Source of the DNA: Streptococcus sp.
GTDB taxonomy: Bacteria > Bacillota > Bacilli > Lactobacillales > Streptococcaceae
Length of the DNA stretch: 64,000 bases
Direction: 5' to 3'
Assembly: GCA_030527925.1 (NCBI GenBank)
Contig: JAUMZW010000007.1
Coordinates: 1-64,000, forward strand
Numbering within the stretch: the stretch's first letter is position 1; each line of letters begins with the position of its first letter. Below the pieces are notes generated by a model. It was not told the DNA's origin and searched no databases. It saw only the letters and a list, made by a program, of their open reading frames with translations. The position numbers and the translations under genes are program-made. Positions 31,294 to 41,252 of this stretch are shown here, one piece after another.

Positions 31294-32887
31294 CTACAGC
31301 ACGCATTTCACGAATCACTGTAACTTTGATATTTCCTGGATAGTCCAAATTATTTTCAATTTTTTCACGAACTTTATGAGAAAGAATAACAACCTCATCA
31401 TCAGAGAGCTTCTTAGGTTCAACCATGATACGAATTTCTCTTCCTGCTTGAAGAGCATAACTTGTTTTAACTCCATCAAACTCCATTGCTATTTCCTCTA
31501 AATCACGAAGACGTTTGATATAGTTTTCAATAGATTCATTTCGAGCACCCGGTCTTGCAGAACTCAAAGCATCTGCTGCAGCAACCAGTACTGCAATGAC
31601 ACTTTCAGGTTCAACATCGCCATGGTGGCTAGCTATCGTATTAATAACAACTGGTGATTCTTTATATTTACGAGCAAACTCAGTTCCAATTTCAACATGG
31701 CTACCTTCAACTTCACGATCAATTGCTTTACCCATATCATGTAAAAAGCCAGCTCGTCTTGCCAATTGAACATTTTCACCAAGTTCCCCTGCTAAAAGTC
31801 CTGCAAGCTTTCCAACCTCAACTGAATGCCTTAAAACATTTTGACCATAACTCGTTCTAAATTGAAGACGACCCATAATCTTAATCAAGTCTGGGTGAAG
31901 ATTGACAGCACCTATCTCAAAAGCAGCAGCTTCACCATATTCACGAATTCGGTTATCCATTTCTTGACGATTTTTTTCAACAAGCTCTTCAATTCGAGCA
32001 GGATGAATACGGCCGTCTTTCAGCAGTGTTTCTAGAGTCATTCTAGCAATTTCACGTCTAATCGGATCAAAACCTGATAAAACAACTACCTCTGGTGTGT
32101 CATCAATAATCACATCTATTCCGGTTAAACTCTCTAAACTACGTATATTTCGACCTTCACGACCAATAATACGGCCCTTCATACTGTCATCAGGTAAATG
32201 AACAGTTGTTATAGTCTGCTCAGTAACATATTCTCCAGCCATACGCTGCATGGCTTGAGATAAAAGATTTTTAGCCTTTTTGGATACTGTATCTTCTATT
32301 TCACGCTCAGCTTCTTTAATACGCATTGCAATTTCGTGAGTTAAGTTATTCTCAGTTTCCATTAAAATAACTTCTCTTGCTTCTGCAATTGTCATAGCAG
32401 CAACTCGCTCTAACTCAGCTTTTTTCTCAACTTCTAGTTGCGAAATCTGCTCCTCACGATTATCAATATTTCTAGATTTATCCGTTAAACTTTGTTCTTT
32501 ACTCTCTAACTGTTGTTCTTTCAAAGAGAGATTCTCATCTTTACGGTCAAGACTTGAGGCACGTTCTGATAAGCGCAACTCAATCTGTTTAAATTCTTGA
32601 CGTTCAGATTTAAACTCAGCTTCAATTTCTTCACGATATTTTCTAGCTTCTTCTTTTGCCTCTAAAATTAGCTCTTTTTGACGTGCTTTAGTTTCACGTT
32701 GAGAAGTTTTCACAATATTCTCAGCCTCTAGAGATGCTCTCTCCTTCAAGCTTATTGCTTCTTGTTGGGCATTAAGAAGGGTTAATTCAGTAGTTTCTTT
32801 CACTGCTTTCAATTTCAGAGAAATAACTACATATCCCACTATCAAACCAATGAGGGCAGTAACGATAAAAATTATAATACTTAACAT
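31280..32887 (-). CDS. rny: Ribonuclease Y
   Basis: Membrane-anchored endoribonuclease (535 aa) that starts mRNA decay. One N-terminal transmembrane helix (about 3-22), a long charged coiled coil (about 30-205), a KH RNA-binding domain ([20 protein letters not shown]) and an HD domain with HDMGKAID as catalytic pair. All expected parts are present and length is near the family norm (about 520-535). Divergent from luxS. Monocistronic by appearance. Confidence 0.96.
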   Translation of the reverse strand: MLSIIIFIVTALIGLIVGYVVISLKLKAVKETTELTLLNAQQEAISLKERASLEAENIVKTSQRETKARQKELILEAKEEARKYREEIEAEFKSERQEFKQIELRLSERASSLDRKDENLSLKEQQLESKEQSLTDKSRNIDNREEQISQLEVEKKAELERVAAMTIAEAREVILMETENNLTHEIAMRIKEAEREIEDTVSKKAKNLLSQAMQRMAGEYVTEQTITTVHLPDDSMKGRIIGREGRNIRSLESLTGIDVIIDDTPEVVVLSGFDPIRREIARMTLETLLKDGRIHPARIEELVEKNRQEMDNRIREYGEAAAFEIGAVNLHPDLIKIMGRLQFRTSYGQNVLRHSVEVGKLAGLLAGELGENVQLARRAGFLHDMGKAIDREVEGSHVEIGTEFARKYKESPVVINTIASHHGDVEPESVIAVLVAAADALSSARPGARNESIENYIKRLRDLEEIAMEFDGVKTSYALQAGREIRIMVEPKKLSDDEVVILSHKVREKIENNLDYPGNIKVTVIREMRAVDYAK

Positions 32888-33030
32888 TTTACTACCTCAA
32901 ATTTTAATAATCTTTATACAAAGACTATCTTTTAGTTTATCACAAAAGTGCATTTTTCACAATTTAAAATATTAAATCTTTTTTTAAATTATGGTATGAT
33001 AAAGGCAACTATTTAATAAAGGAGTAACCT

Positions 33031-33513
33031 ATGACTAAAGAAATTATCGTAGAAAGTTTTGAATTAGACCATGGTATTGTAAAAGCACCCTATGTTCGAT
33101 TAATATCAACAGAAAACGGACCTGTAGGTGATGTCATTACAAACTTTGACATTAGATTTGTTCAACCTAATGAAAATACTATTGACACTGCTGGTCTACA
33201 CACTATTGAACACCTTTTAGCAAAATTAATACGTCAACGTATTGATGGTATGATCGATTGTTCTCCATTTGGATGTCGCACTGGCTTTCATCTTATTATG
33301 TGGGGGAACTGTACTGCTGAAGAAATCGCTAAAGTAGTTAAATCCAGTTTAGAAGAAATCGCTAATAGCATAACCTGGGAAGATGTCCCTGGAACAACTT
33401 TTGAATCTTGTGGAAATTATAAAGACCATAGTCTTTTTTCTGCAAAAGAATGGGCTAAACTTATTTTAGAACAAGGAATTTCAATCAACCCATACAAACG
33501 AGAGGTTATCTAA
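33031..33513 (+). CDS. luxS: S-ribosylhomocysteine lyase LuxS
   Basis: LuxS (160 aa) cleaves S-ribosylhomocysteine to homocysteine and DPD, the precursor of autoinducer 2, in the activated methyl cycle. The metal-binding HTIEHLL gives His and the catalytic Glu, and [12 protein letters not shown] holds the catalytic Cys. AAAGGAG lies before the ATG; a TATGAT with an upstream TG about 30 bases before is a plausible extended -10. A strong terminator follows. Confidence 0.97.
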   Translation: MTKEIIVESFELDHGIVKAPYVRLISTENGPVGDVITNFDIRFVQPNENTIDTAGLHTIEHLLAKLIRQRIDGMIDCSPFGCRTGFHLIMWGNCTAEEIAKVVKSSLEEIANSITWEDVPGTTFESCGNYKDHSLFSAKEWAKLILEQGISINPYKREVI

Positions 33514-33585
33514 TAAACACTTAATCTTTTTCTATGCTTCATTGTCTGACCCTTGCAAGAGGCTTAAATAAAACTGCTAACTAAT

Positions 33586-33624
33586 AAAAAAACAAGAGAA
33601 ATATAGAAACTCTCTTGTTTTTTT
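33586..33624 (+). terminator. Terminator between luxS and ppaC
   Basis: A 14-bp stem (33586-33599 with 33611-33624) with A and T tracts on both sides, so it can work in both directions between these convergent genes. Confidence 0.88.
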
Positions 33625-33682
33625 ATCACCTTTATCATTTTGATTAGAAACAACACAAATATGTCAATTTTTATTGATAATC

Positions 33683-34615
33683 CTAAGCATTAAAACTTTC
33701 TGTTAACTGAGGTACAACTTGTTTTTTTCGTGACACTGCACCCTCTAAAAAGGCATGATTATCATTTAATTTAAAGTTAAATGCAGCTTCAACCTTATCC
33801 ATATGTTGTCCAAGAGCAAGAATTTCAGAGTTTGAATTAATGATATCAGTTATCATTAACACAAAATCTGTATAACCATTTTCTGTCATTGCGTTAGTCA
33901 TTGCTGTTTCGATTTCTTCTTGACGATTTAAAACTTCAGCAATATCGACTGTATTAACTTGTGCTACACGAACTGGATTTCCATTTAATTCAAATGTTTT
34001 TGCATCAATATCAATTAATTCAGCAGCTGTTTTACTAGCCAAGTTTGTTCCTGCTTTTAACATCGCTAAACCATACTCCTCTAAATTAACGCCAGCAATA
34101 TCCGCTAATGCCTTAGCAACAGCTAGATCAGTCTCATGAGTTGTTGGTGACTTTAACAGTAATGTATCTGAAATTAAACCTGATAATAATAGACCAGCAA
34201 TTTCTTTTGGAATAATAACATTATTTTCCTTAAATAATCGATAAACAATTGAAGATGCTGACCCAACTGCCTCAAGACGCATATAAAGAGGATTAGCTGT
34301 TTCAAAATTTGCCACACGATGATGGTCAACAACTTCTAAAACCTCAACATCACGGATATCAGAAATAGATTGTTGAAATTCATTATGGTCTGTTAAAATA
34401 ACTGAACTTACACCCTCAGCTTTTGCAGACTCCACCACACGTGGTACATCCATACCAAAGTAATCTAGCACGAATGTTGTTTCTTCATTTGGTTTTCCTA
34501 AAGCAACCGCTTCAGCATCTACACCTAATTCTCTTTTTAAATAAGCATAAGCAACTGATGAACCAATAGCATCTGAATCTGGATTCTGGTGCCCGAATAC
34601 AAAAATTTTAGACAT
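33683..34615 (-). CDS. ppaC: Manganese-dependent inorganic pyrophosphatase
   Basis: Family II pyrophosphatase (310 aa) of the DHH superfamily; splits pyrophosphate in the cytoplasm. Metal ligands are visible in [14 protein letters not shown] (His, Asp, Asp), in ILTDHN, and in the DHH of [11 protein letters not shown]. The C-terminal DHHA2 domain has the SRKKQVVP substrate motif. Normal length. Single gene between pflA and luxS. Confidence 0.96.
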   Translation of the reverse strand: MSKIFVFGHQNPDSDAIGSSVAYAYLKRELGVDAEAVALGKPNEETTFVLDYFGMDVPRVVESAKAEGVSSVILTDHNEFQQSISDIRDVEVLEVVDHHRVANFETANPLYMRLEAVGSASSIVYRLFKENNVIIPKEIAGLLLSGLISDTLLLKSPTTHETDLAVAKALADIAGVNLEEYGLAMLKAGTNLASKTAAELIDIDAKTFELNGNPVRVAQVNTVDIAEVLNRQEEIETAMTNAMTENGYTDFVLMITDIINSNSEILALGQHMDKVEAAFNFKLNDNHAFLEGAVSRKKQVVPQLTESFNA

Positions 34616-34721
34616 TTCTTTACCTCGTCATTTTTTTTCAACTTATTTTAACAAAATTTTAAGGATTAAGCAAAAAACTAAGCTGTAGATACCCTTTTAA
34701 CATTATCATAAACACAAAATA

Positions 34722-34768
34722 AAAAATCCTATACTAGTCATTTTCTAACTTCAGTCTATAGGATTTTT
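34722..34768 (-). terminator. Terminator of pflA
   Basis: AAAAATCCTATA (34722-34733) pairs with TATAGGATTTTT (34757-34768), 36 bases past the pflA stop, with T-rich sequence following on the minus strand. Confidence 0.8.
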
Positions 34769-34804
34769 CATCTTTTTAGGTTAATCTATACTATCCATAA
34801 GCAT

Positions 34805-35593
34805 CTAACCATGAATACGATTCATATACTCTTGATAACTCTCTGTTTGCATTAATTCCTTAGCATTTTTTACTCTATCTGCTGATGGTGGTTTTACTCC
34901 CTCCAGAGTATAAGGAATTCCTAACTCACGCCACTTAAATTCACCCATAGTGTGATAAGGTAAAACCTCAAATTTATCAACATTTTTCAGTGTTTTTACA
35001 AAGTCACCTAGTTGTTTTAAATCATCATCAATGTCTGTTAATCCAGGTACTAATACATGTCTAATCCATACAGGGACGCCTTTATCAGATAGATATCTTG
35101 CACAATCTAAAATATTTTTATTGGTTTGTTTGGTAACAATGATGTGTTGTTTTTCATTGATTTCCTTAATATCAAGCAAAACAAGATCTGTAACTTCTAA
35201 TAATTTATCAAAAACAACTAAATATTCTGGTTTATTACGAAATGGAAGAGCACAAGTATCTAGGGTACAATGAATCCCTAATTTTTTAGCCTCTGTGAAT
35301 AAGGCAGTGACAAACTCAATCTGTAAAAGAGCTTCTCCACCCGATACAGTAATACCACCTTTTTTACCCCAAAAATGACGGTATTGTAAAGCCTCATTCA
35401 AAACATCTTCAACTGTGCGTTCTTTTGAATTATTGGTTTCCATTGCCCATGTATCAGGATTATGACAATATTGACAACGCATTTTACAGCCTTGCATGAA
35501 AACAATAAAACGTATTCCAGGTCCATCTACTGAGCCAAAACTTTCTGTCGAGTGTACTAATCCAGTTACTTTTTTATAATCTATTTCAGTCAT
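34805..35593 (-). CDS. pflA: Pyruvate formate-lyase activating enzyme
   Basis: Radical SAM enzyme (262 aa) that puts the glycyl radical on pyruvate formate-lyase under anaerobic conditions. The Fe-S motif GCKMRCQYCHNPDTW (CX3CX2C) is at about 34-48, with SGGEALLQ as the SAM-binding GGE. It lies alone without pfl, as usual in streptococci. Its promoter is an extended -10 with a cre-like site between promoter and start, which suggests carbon catabolite control by CcpA. Confidence 0.95.
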   Translation of the reverse strand: MTEIDYKKVTGLVHSTESFGSVDGPGIRFIVFMQGCKMRCQYCHNPDTWAMETNNSKERTVEDVLNEALQYRHFWGKKGGITVSGGEALLQIEFVTALFTEAKKLGIHCTLDTCALPFRNKPEYLVVFDKLLEVTDLVLLDIKEINEKQHIIVTKQTNKNILDCARYLSDKGVPVWIRHVLVPGLTDIDDDLKQLGDFVKTLKNVDKFEVLPYHTMGEFKWRELGIPYTLEGVKPPSADRVKNAKELMQTESYQEYMNRIHG

Positions 35594-35609
35594 TTCTTTT
35601 CATCCTTTT

Positions 35610-35637
35610 TTGTAACCGTTTTTATATTTTCATTATA
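35610..35637 (-). promoter_or_regulatory. pflA promoter (extended -10) with cre-like site
   Basis: On the minus strand TGGTATAAT (TATAAT at 35632-35637) is an extended -10; no good -35 is seen. Just downstream, ATAAAAACGGTTACAA (35610-35625) fits the CcpA site consensus WTGNNARCGNWWWCAW at 15 of 16 positions. Its place around the start of transcription would let CcpA block initiation or elongation. Confidence 0.6.
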
Positions 35638-35647
35638 CCACTTTTCA

Positions 35648-35675
35648 TAAAAAAAAAGCTAGGTTAATACCTAGT
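35648..35675 (-). terminator. Terminator of the CNNM/CBS gene
   Basis: CTAGGT (35659-35664) pairs with ACCTAG (35669-35674), followed on the minus strand by about ten T. The stem includes the stop codon of the upstream gene. The short stem is offset by the long T run. Confidence 0.75.
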
Positions 35676-37005
35676 CTTTTTCAATATACTGTTCTATATC
35701 AGATACACGAAGCCGTAATTTAACAACCCTGCCATCTTTTACCTTATCATTGGTAAATGTCAATGTTTTATCCTTACTTTCACATGTAAAAGTTTCTTTA
35801 GTTCCTTGAGCTGGAATACTGCCAACACCAGTTAAATAATACCCTGCAATAGTATCAATATTATCACTGTCCAACTCAGTATCAAAATAATCATTGAAGT
35901 CATTTAGATTCATATTGCCTGAAACAATATAAGAACCATCAGATAACTCGTAGACAAATCGTTCTGCTTTATCAGTCTCATCATCAATCTCACCGACAAT
36001 CTCTTCTAATAAATCCTCAAGCGTTACTAAACCAGCAACCCCACCATATTCATCTAATAAAATTGCCATTTGATTTTGTGTTTTTCTTAACTCTTTCAAA
36101 AGGTCATCTACAAAAATAGTTTCTGGAACAAACAGAGGTTCTTGTAAGATTTTTGAAAGGACAATATTATCAAAACCATCACGAAAACCAGCATCTAATA
36201 TACGTTTTGTATGTAAGACCCCGATGATTTTATCCTTATCATCATCATATACAGGAATACGTGAATAATTTTGCTTTAATATTTCCTCAATATTGTCCTT
36301 GGTATTGTCATTAATATCGATCATGAAAGCATCTGTACGAGGAACCATTACTTCTCTAGCCATCAATTCATCTAAAGAAAAAATCCCTTGTAACATTTCA
36401 ATTTCATCTGCATCCAATGTTTCTTCACTTTTTGTAAGGATGTATTCAATTTCATCTCGTGTCATTTTCTCGTCTGCATCATCAAATTGCATCGGAGTCA
36501 AACGGCTTAATAGATTAGTTGAAGCCGACAAAAACCACACGAAGGGAGTTACAATTTTACCTAAAAAAATGATAATTGGAGCTGAAATAACTGCTAAATT
36601 TTCCTTAAGGTTCATTGCAATACGCTTAGGATACAATTCTCCTAATACAATTGAAACATATGTTAAAAAAATCAAAGCAATAATACTTCCTGCAGTCTTA
36701 GCTGTCGCTGTGTCACCTAGCCATTTGGCTACTACTTCACCTAAAGAAGCTGATAAGCTTGCCCCTGATAATAAACTAATAAATGTTATCCCAACTTGGA
36801 TTGTCGAAAGAAAATTATTCGGATTTTCTAACACACCTAATAGTCGTTTAAATTTCTTATCACCTTCTTCTGCTTTTTGTTCAACTCGAGAACGGTTAAG
36901 AGATACCATTGCCATCTCACTAGCCGAAAAGAATGCATTTAGTAATGTTAAAAATAATAATAAAATAAATTGAAAGATTAAGGACTGACTGCTAGGGTCT
37001 TCCAT
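35671..37005 (-). CDS. CNNM/CorC-HlyC family membrane protein with CBS domains
   Basis: A 444-residue protein of the CNNM (hemolysin C/TlyC-like) family: an N-terminal membrane domain with about four helices (about 8-190), a CBS pair (about 205-330) that senses adenine nucleotides, and a C-terminal CorC/HlyC domain. Characterised family members export magnesium; the hemolysin name in older annotation is not supported by function here. The conserved NAFFSASEMAMVSLNRSR opening is clear. Monocistronic, divergent from the ABC ATPase gene. Confidence 0.9.
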   Translation of the reverse strand: MEDPSSQSLIFQFILLLFLTLLNAFFSASEMAMVSLNRSRVEQKAEEGDKKFKRLLGVLENPNNFLSTIQVGITFISLLSGASLSASLGEVVAKWLGDTATAKTAGSIIALIFLTYVSIVLGELYPKRIAMNLKENLAVISAPIIIFLGKIVTPFVWFLSASTNLLSRLTPMQFDDADEKMTRDEIEYILTKSEETLDADEIEMLQGIFSLDELMAREVMVPRTDAFMIDINDNTKDNIEEILKQNYSRIPVYDDDKDKIIGVLHTKRILDAGFRDGFDNIVLSKILQEPLFVPETIFVDDLLKELRKTQNQMAILLDEYGGVAGLVTLEDLLEEIVGEIDDETDKAERFVYELSDGSYIVSGNMNLNDFNDYFDTELDSDNIDTIAGYYLTGVGSIPAQGTKETFTCESKDKTLTFTNDKVKDGRVVKLRLRVSDIEQYIEKD

Positions 37006-37111
37006 GATAGATACTCCTTATTTATAAATATAATGCTATTATTATACCATAGATTTACTAAATTACTATATTTAAGCTTTAAAAGAGCTACGTTAATAAA
37101 ATCTTTTATGC

Positions 37112-37117
37112 TATAAT
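37112..37117 (+). promoter_or_regulatory. Extended -10 of the ABC ATPase gene
   Basis: TGCTATAAT on the plus strand 24 bases before the ATG, an extended -10 without a convincing -35. Confidence 0.5.
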
Positions 37118-37140
37118 ATCCTCAATAAAGGAGGGAGAAA

Positions 37141-37932
37141 ATGTCAGTTATTCATCTTGACAATGTTAGTGTCAAACGAAATGGAAAATTATTATTAAAA
37201 GGCTTAAATTGGTCCGTCAATAAAGGGGAATCTTGGACTATACTAGGTCTAAATGGATCAGGAAAAACAAGTTTACTCAAACTATTAATGGCTGAATATT
37301 TCCCTACTGAAGGAGTTATCACTGTTGCGAATTTTACCTTTGGCAATGGTGACTTAAACCCACTTAGGAAAAAAATTGGTATTGTTAGTTCATTCATCTC
37401 TGAGAGAATTTCTCCACAAATGATAGCTGAAAAAGTTGTTCTAACTGGAAAATTTAAAAGCAGTATCCTATACACTTCTTACGACAACAAAGATATTAAT
37501 GAAGCACGTCAAATGTTAGCCGATTTAGGAGGAGAAAAATTAATAGGAAGACCGTATTATAGTCTGTCTCAAGGAGAAAAACAACTACTTCTAATTGCAA
37601 GGAGTTTAATGGATCAACCTGATATTCTTATTCTTGATGAGGCTACAAGTGGACTTGATTTATTTGCAAGAGAACAACTATTACAACAGATAGGACGTAT
37701 CAATCTCCTCAACAAAAAAACAAGTGTCATTTATGTCACACATCATATAGAGGAAATCACTACTAATATTTCACATGTACTCCTACTTAGAAACGGTGAA
37801 ATAATTGCTCAAGGTCCTAAGAATGAGATACTGGTAACAGATGTTTTAGAGAACTTCTATCAAGACAAAATCGCTTTATATGATATTGCTGACGGACGTT
37901 TTTTCATACATCCCTTTCTCACTCAAGATTAA
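37141..37932 (+). CDS. ABC transporter ATP-binding protein
   Basis: Stand-alone ABC ATPase (263 aa). Walker A LNGSGKTS (about 39-46), signature LSQGEKQLLLIARSLM, Walker B DILILDEATSGLD and the switch His in THHIEEI are intact. No permease or binding protein is nearby, so its partner is unknown; it resembles the YlmA-type group of single ATPases. RBS AGGAGGGAG precedes the ATG. After its stop about 220 bases hold no convincing gene. Confidence 0.85.
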   Translation: MSVIHLDNVSVKRNGKLLLKGLNWSVNKGESWTILGLNGSGKTSLLKLLMAEYFPTEGVITVANFTFGNGDLNPLRKKIGIVSSFISERISPQMIAEKVVLTGKFKSSILYTSYDNKDINEARQMLADLGGEKLIGRPYYSLSQGEKQLLLIARSLMDQPDILILDEATSGLDLFAREQLLQQIGRINLLNKKTSVIYVTHHIEEITTNISHVLLLRNGEIIAQGPKNEILVTDVLENFYQDKIALYDIADGRFFIHPFLTQD

Positions 37933-38153
37933 AATGTTTACAACACACGTAACCAATTTCATTAATTGTTTTATGATTTTAGTTTCCAATTCTTATACTA
38001 TCATTATGTCTGTAAGTTTTTTGATATATCTGCTTTACTTTATTTCTACAAAAGTTGTTTAAAATACAGAGCTAAATAAAAAAGGTCATATTATCATTAA
38101 AACCTCAATCATAATCATTAACCGTTTTTTTAGAATTAAAGAATGACATAAAT

Positions 38154-38191
38154 AAAAAAAGTCCTTCGACTATCCATTCGAAGGACTTTTT
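38154..38191. terminator. Bidirectional terminator between the ABC ATPase and antiporter genes
   Basis: GTCCTTCGA (38161-38169) pairs with TCGAAGGAC (38178-38186), with A tract before and T tract after, so it can serve both converging genes. The gap 37933-38227 otherwise shows nothing but AT-rich sequence. Confidence 0.85.
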
Positions 38192-38227
38192 AACTTACTT
38201 TGGAACAATAAAGTAAATTATCTTGTA

Positions 38228-40294
38228 TTATGAATTTCCTCTAGCTTGAGAGATAACTTGATAAGGTATGGTATTGCTTGCTTCTCTCAATGAGTAACTT
38301 TCTAACTTGTTAACATTTTGACGCAAATGTCTTGCTGTCTTCTCAGTAATTAGCTGATTTTTTTCATATTCTGAAATCAATTTGCGTTCAAGATAATAAC
38401 CTCTTAACATCTCATCAATATTATCTGGTTTCACTCGTGTTAAGACCCTCTCTACAAAAGCCCCAGACTCCATAATCTCTGCTTCTCTTAAACGAGAGTG
38501 CTTAAGAAAGGCTAACAATTCTGGATCATAAACGCCATCAAGATCAGCTAAACTTTCTAATACAAGTTCAGTATTAATCAAGTAAAGCTCCAATAAATGC
38601 TCACGATTCGTAGAGGTTAATTTAATATTCTGAGGCTTATCCTTTAGGAAATCTCGCATTGTTGGGGCTAATGTAATAAGTTCATGAAATAATTTTCTGC
38701 CTACCCTTAGACTAATTCTGAAAAAATATTTAAATGTCGAAACAAATCCTCGATTGATTTTATCTTCCAAGTGGTGAAGGTAACGTTGATAAATACGGTA
38801 TTCAATAATATCAATTTGTCCTTTTGAAAAATAGTATTCTAAACTATCACTCTCAATTCCAATAATCATCAATCTAAGATAAGCTAAATCTTTTTTAACT
38901 TGAGCAGACTCAGCATCTAAAATTAAATTTTCAATACGACTATTATAATTATCAATAGCTGCATAAAGAGGACCTTTTTCATCAGTCAGTGCAATATCTT
39001 CTTCCAATACCTGAATAACGTCATTTAAAATAGCAATCTGCATAGGGTCTTCAGTATCTTCTATTTTTTTATTTCCTTTATTCAGTATAGGAAGCACAAG
39101 CATCCCTGTTAAAAAGCTTAACAAAGTTACAGATCCTACAATAAAAATCAAAACCGAATAATCATAAGTATCTAATTTAGGTAATAAAAGGATAGTAGCA
39201 ATCGATACCGTTCCTTTAACACCAGAAAATGTCAAAAGTAAAACATCATCAAATTTGAAGGTTTCATTTTTATTTTTTGTATTGAAAATCGCATAGATTG
39301 AAATCATTAAAAAGCGTATAACAAATAATAGCAGTGTTACAACTATAACAACTAAAAATAAATGTAAATTACTAATTTCCTCATTCTCTAAAGCAGGCTT
39401 TAGAATATCTGTCAAAACAAAACCAAATAAAATAAAGACAAAACCATTTAAAATAAAATTAATTGCATTCCAGACAATCATACTCACACGATCGACCTCG
39501 GCATCAAATAACCGAATTTTTTTAAACCGACTGGCCTGTGATAGACCTGAAATCACACAAGCAATGATACCAGAAACTCCCATTAATGAAGCCACAAAAT
39601 AAGACAAAATCGGTAATGTCAACTCCAGTAATAATGCTCCCGTAACATCAGCTGCATCAATCTTTTCAAGTAATGATAAAAATGCTCGATTTAATAGTGA
39701 GATAACTAAACCTACCAAAAAACCACCTATGATTGCCCAAAACAATTGAAAGCTCGCTGTTAAAAGTGAAAAGCTACCTGTTATAAGAGTTGCAATAGCA
39801 AACTGAAAAGCTACCAAACCACTGGCATCATTAAGAAGACCTTCTAGAGTTAAAATCGTGGAGATTCTTTTAGGAAAATTGAAACGCTTTGATATTGATA
39901 AGAAAGCTACAGCATCCGTTGGAGCTAATGCAGCACCTAGGGCAAAACTAGCAGCCAAAGGAACTTCAATTGAAAGAAGTTTTCCAGTGACATAACCAAT
40001 AGCCAACATTGTAATAAAAACTGTTGGTAAAATGAGATAACTTGTGATTTTCTTATATTTTATAAAACTAGAAATATCACTTTCTTGACCTTCCCTAAAG
40101 TTTAAAGGAGCAATGACAAAAGCTAAGAACAATTCTGAATCCAGCTCAAACTCATGTTTTTTTAGCAATAGACCAATGCCAATTCCAAAAAATAATTGAA
40201 TCATAGGCAAAGGAAATTTAGGAAAAATACGGTTAATTACATTTGAGACAATTAACATTAGAAGAAAAATAATAACAATAAGTAATGGTTCCAT
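38228..40294 (-). CDS. Na+/H+ antiporter, CPA1 family (NhaP-like)
   Basis: A 688-residue cation/proton antiporter. About 12 membrane helices fill residues 1-410. The conserved transport-site region is visible as ALAPTDAVAFLS and EGLLNDASGLVAF (the N-D pair). A long cytoplasmic C-terminal domain (about 420-688), helical and charged, is probably regulatory. Likely exports Na+ in exchange for H+; K+ cannot be excluded. It follows the small unknown gene by 8 bases, at the end of the mnmM operon. Confidence 0.9.
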   Translation of the reverse strand: MEPLLIVIIFLLMLIVSNVINRIFPKFPLPMIQLFFGIGIGLLLKKHEFELDSELFLAFVIAPLNFREGQESDISSFIKYKKITSYLILPTVFITMLAIGYVTGKLLSIEVPLAASFALGAALAPTDAVAFLSISKRFNFPKRISTILTLEGLLNDASGLVAFQFAIATLITGSFSLLTASFQLFWAIIGGFLVGLVISLLNRAFLSLLEKIDAADVTGALLLELTLPILSYFVASLMGVSGIIACVISGLSQASRFKKIRLFDAEVDRVSMIVWNAINFILNGFVFILFGFVLTDILKPALENEEISNLHLFLVVIVVTLLLFVIRFLMISIYAIFNTKNKNETFKFDDVLLLTFSGVKGTVSIATILLLPKLDTYDYSVLIFIVGSVTLLSFLTGMLVLPILNKGNKKIEDTEDPMQIAILNDVIQVLEEDIALTDEKGPLYAAIDNYNSRIENLILDAESAQVKKDLAYLRLMIIGIESDSLEYYFSKGQIDIIEYRIYQRYLHHLEDKINRGFVSTFKYFFRISLRVGRKLFHELITLAPTMRDFLKDKPQNIKLTSTNREHLLELYLINTELVLESLADLDGVYDPELLAFLKHSRLREAEIMESGAFVERVLTRVKPDNIDEMLRGYYLERKLISEYEKNQLITEKTARHLRQNVNKLESYSLREASNTIPYQVISQARGNS

Positions 40295-40302
40295 ATCTTC
40301 TC

Positions 40303-40554
40303 CTAATTCTTATGTAACGATTTTAAAATCTCCAGACGTTCTTTCTGTTTTAAAATTTTAGTTTCAATTGTATTTAAATCTCGATGCTCTCGTAAGAGTT
40401 GACACCTTTGAACTTCCAAGTCAGCTAGTTTAGCCTTAACAGAAGCTGATTTTTGTAATTGTTGTTTAGGTAAATCAACACGATGTGTTTCTTTTTCAAG
40501 GTATTTATGTCGCATCTCTACTAACTTCTCATGGAAGTGATTTTCTAAACTCAT
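40303..40554 (-). CDS. Small helical protein of unknown function
   Basis: An 83-residue highly charged protein, almost certainly helical and perhaps a coiled coil (KLADLEVQRCQLLREHRDL, then KILKQKERLEILKSLH). No known domain recognised. The ATG giving MSLENHFHEKL is chosen because AAAGGAG lies just upstream; eight codons further up the frame is open but overlaps mnmM. It lies between mnmM and the antiporter gene, 8 bases from the latter, so it is cotranscribed and probably real. Function cannot be inferred. Confidence 0.7.
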   Translation of the reverse strand: MSLENHFHEKLVEMRHKYLEKETHRVDLPKQQLQKSASVKAKLADLEVQRCQLLREHRDLNTIETKILKQKERLEILKSLHKN

Positions 40555-40564
40555 TTTTTCTCCT

Positions 40565-41104
40565 TTATCGTTTTTCAATCATAATCAAGAATGGCGGTGT
40601 ATTTTTCTGATTTAGAGCTTGATAAGACATTACTGTAAAATTATCTTGGGGTAAATGAGATACAAAGGATAAAATCGCCTCCTTTTCATCATTTCCACCA
40701 TCATGTCCGTAATAGACCATAATCGCTACACGACCTTTATGCTCGAGCATATCTATAATCTTCTCTAAAGCCAATAAAGTTGTCTGAGATTTTGTAACAA
40801 CAGATTTATCAGCTTGAGGAAGGTAACCAAGATTAAAAATTGCAGCTCGTATCTTAGAGACATAAGTATCTACATTTTCATGTCCATCTAGAATTAAGCA
40901 AACATTTTCAATATTTTTTTCTTTTAGACGACGTTTTGTATTCTGAATAGCCTGTTCTTGAATATCAAAAGCATATACTTTTTGGCAACGTTCAGCCAAA
41001 AAAATTGTATCATTACCATTACCCATAGTAGCATCTACACAAATGGCATCTTTATCAAGAATGGAGGTTAGAAAGTGGTGCGAAAACTCTAAAGGTCTTT
41101 CCAT
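40565..41104 (-). CDS. mnmM: tRNA U34 modification methyltransferase MnmM (YtqB family)
   Basis: A 179-residue class I SAM methyltransferase of the rRNA_methylase/YtqB family; characterised members (MnmM) methylate the wobble uridine intermediate nm5(s2)U34 in tRNA. SAM motif CVDATMGNGNDT and the catalytic-side NLGYLPQADKSV are present. The ATG giving MERPLEFSHHF is chosen since AAAGGAG stands before it; upstream Met codons lack one. The assignment to MnmM is by family resemblance. Confidence 0.82.
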   Translation of the reverse strand: MERPLEFSHHFLTSILDKDAICVDATMGNGNDTIFLAERCQKVYAFDIQEQAIQNTKRRLKEKNIENVCLILDGHENVDTYVSKIRAAIFNLGYLPQADKSVVTKSQTTLLALEKIIDMLEHKGRVAIMVYYGHDGGNDEKEAILSFVSHLPQDNFTVMSYQALNQKNTPPFLIMIEKR

Positions 41105-41213
41105 AACATTCTCCTTTATTTCATTAAAAAATTTTATCATAATTTGCCGATTCTTAATAGAAAAAATTTATAGAATTGATTAAATTACTAAATTAGTATC
41201 TTAATAACACCAT

Positions 41214-41241
41214 AAAAAAATTGGATAACTCCAATTTTTTT
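41214..41241 (-). terminator. Terminator of ribU-PAP2
   Basis: TTGGA/TCCAA stem extended by A and T tracts (41214-41241), 12 bases past the PAP2 gene stop; a T run follows on the minus strand. Confidence 0.82.
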
Positions 41242-41252
41242 ACTATTCAATC

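Noticed and set aside
36293..36973. Long open frame opposite the CNNM/CBS gene (226 codons)
   Set aside because: Lies wholly antisense to a well-conserved gene, with no start signal and no recognisable protein; a shadow.
37934..38062. Small hydrophobic open frame after the ABC ATPase gene
   Set aside because: No ribosome site, hydrophobicity explained by AT-rich sequence, and it partly overlaps the ABC gene in another frame.
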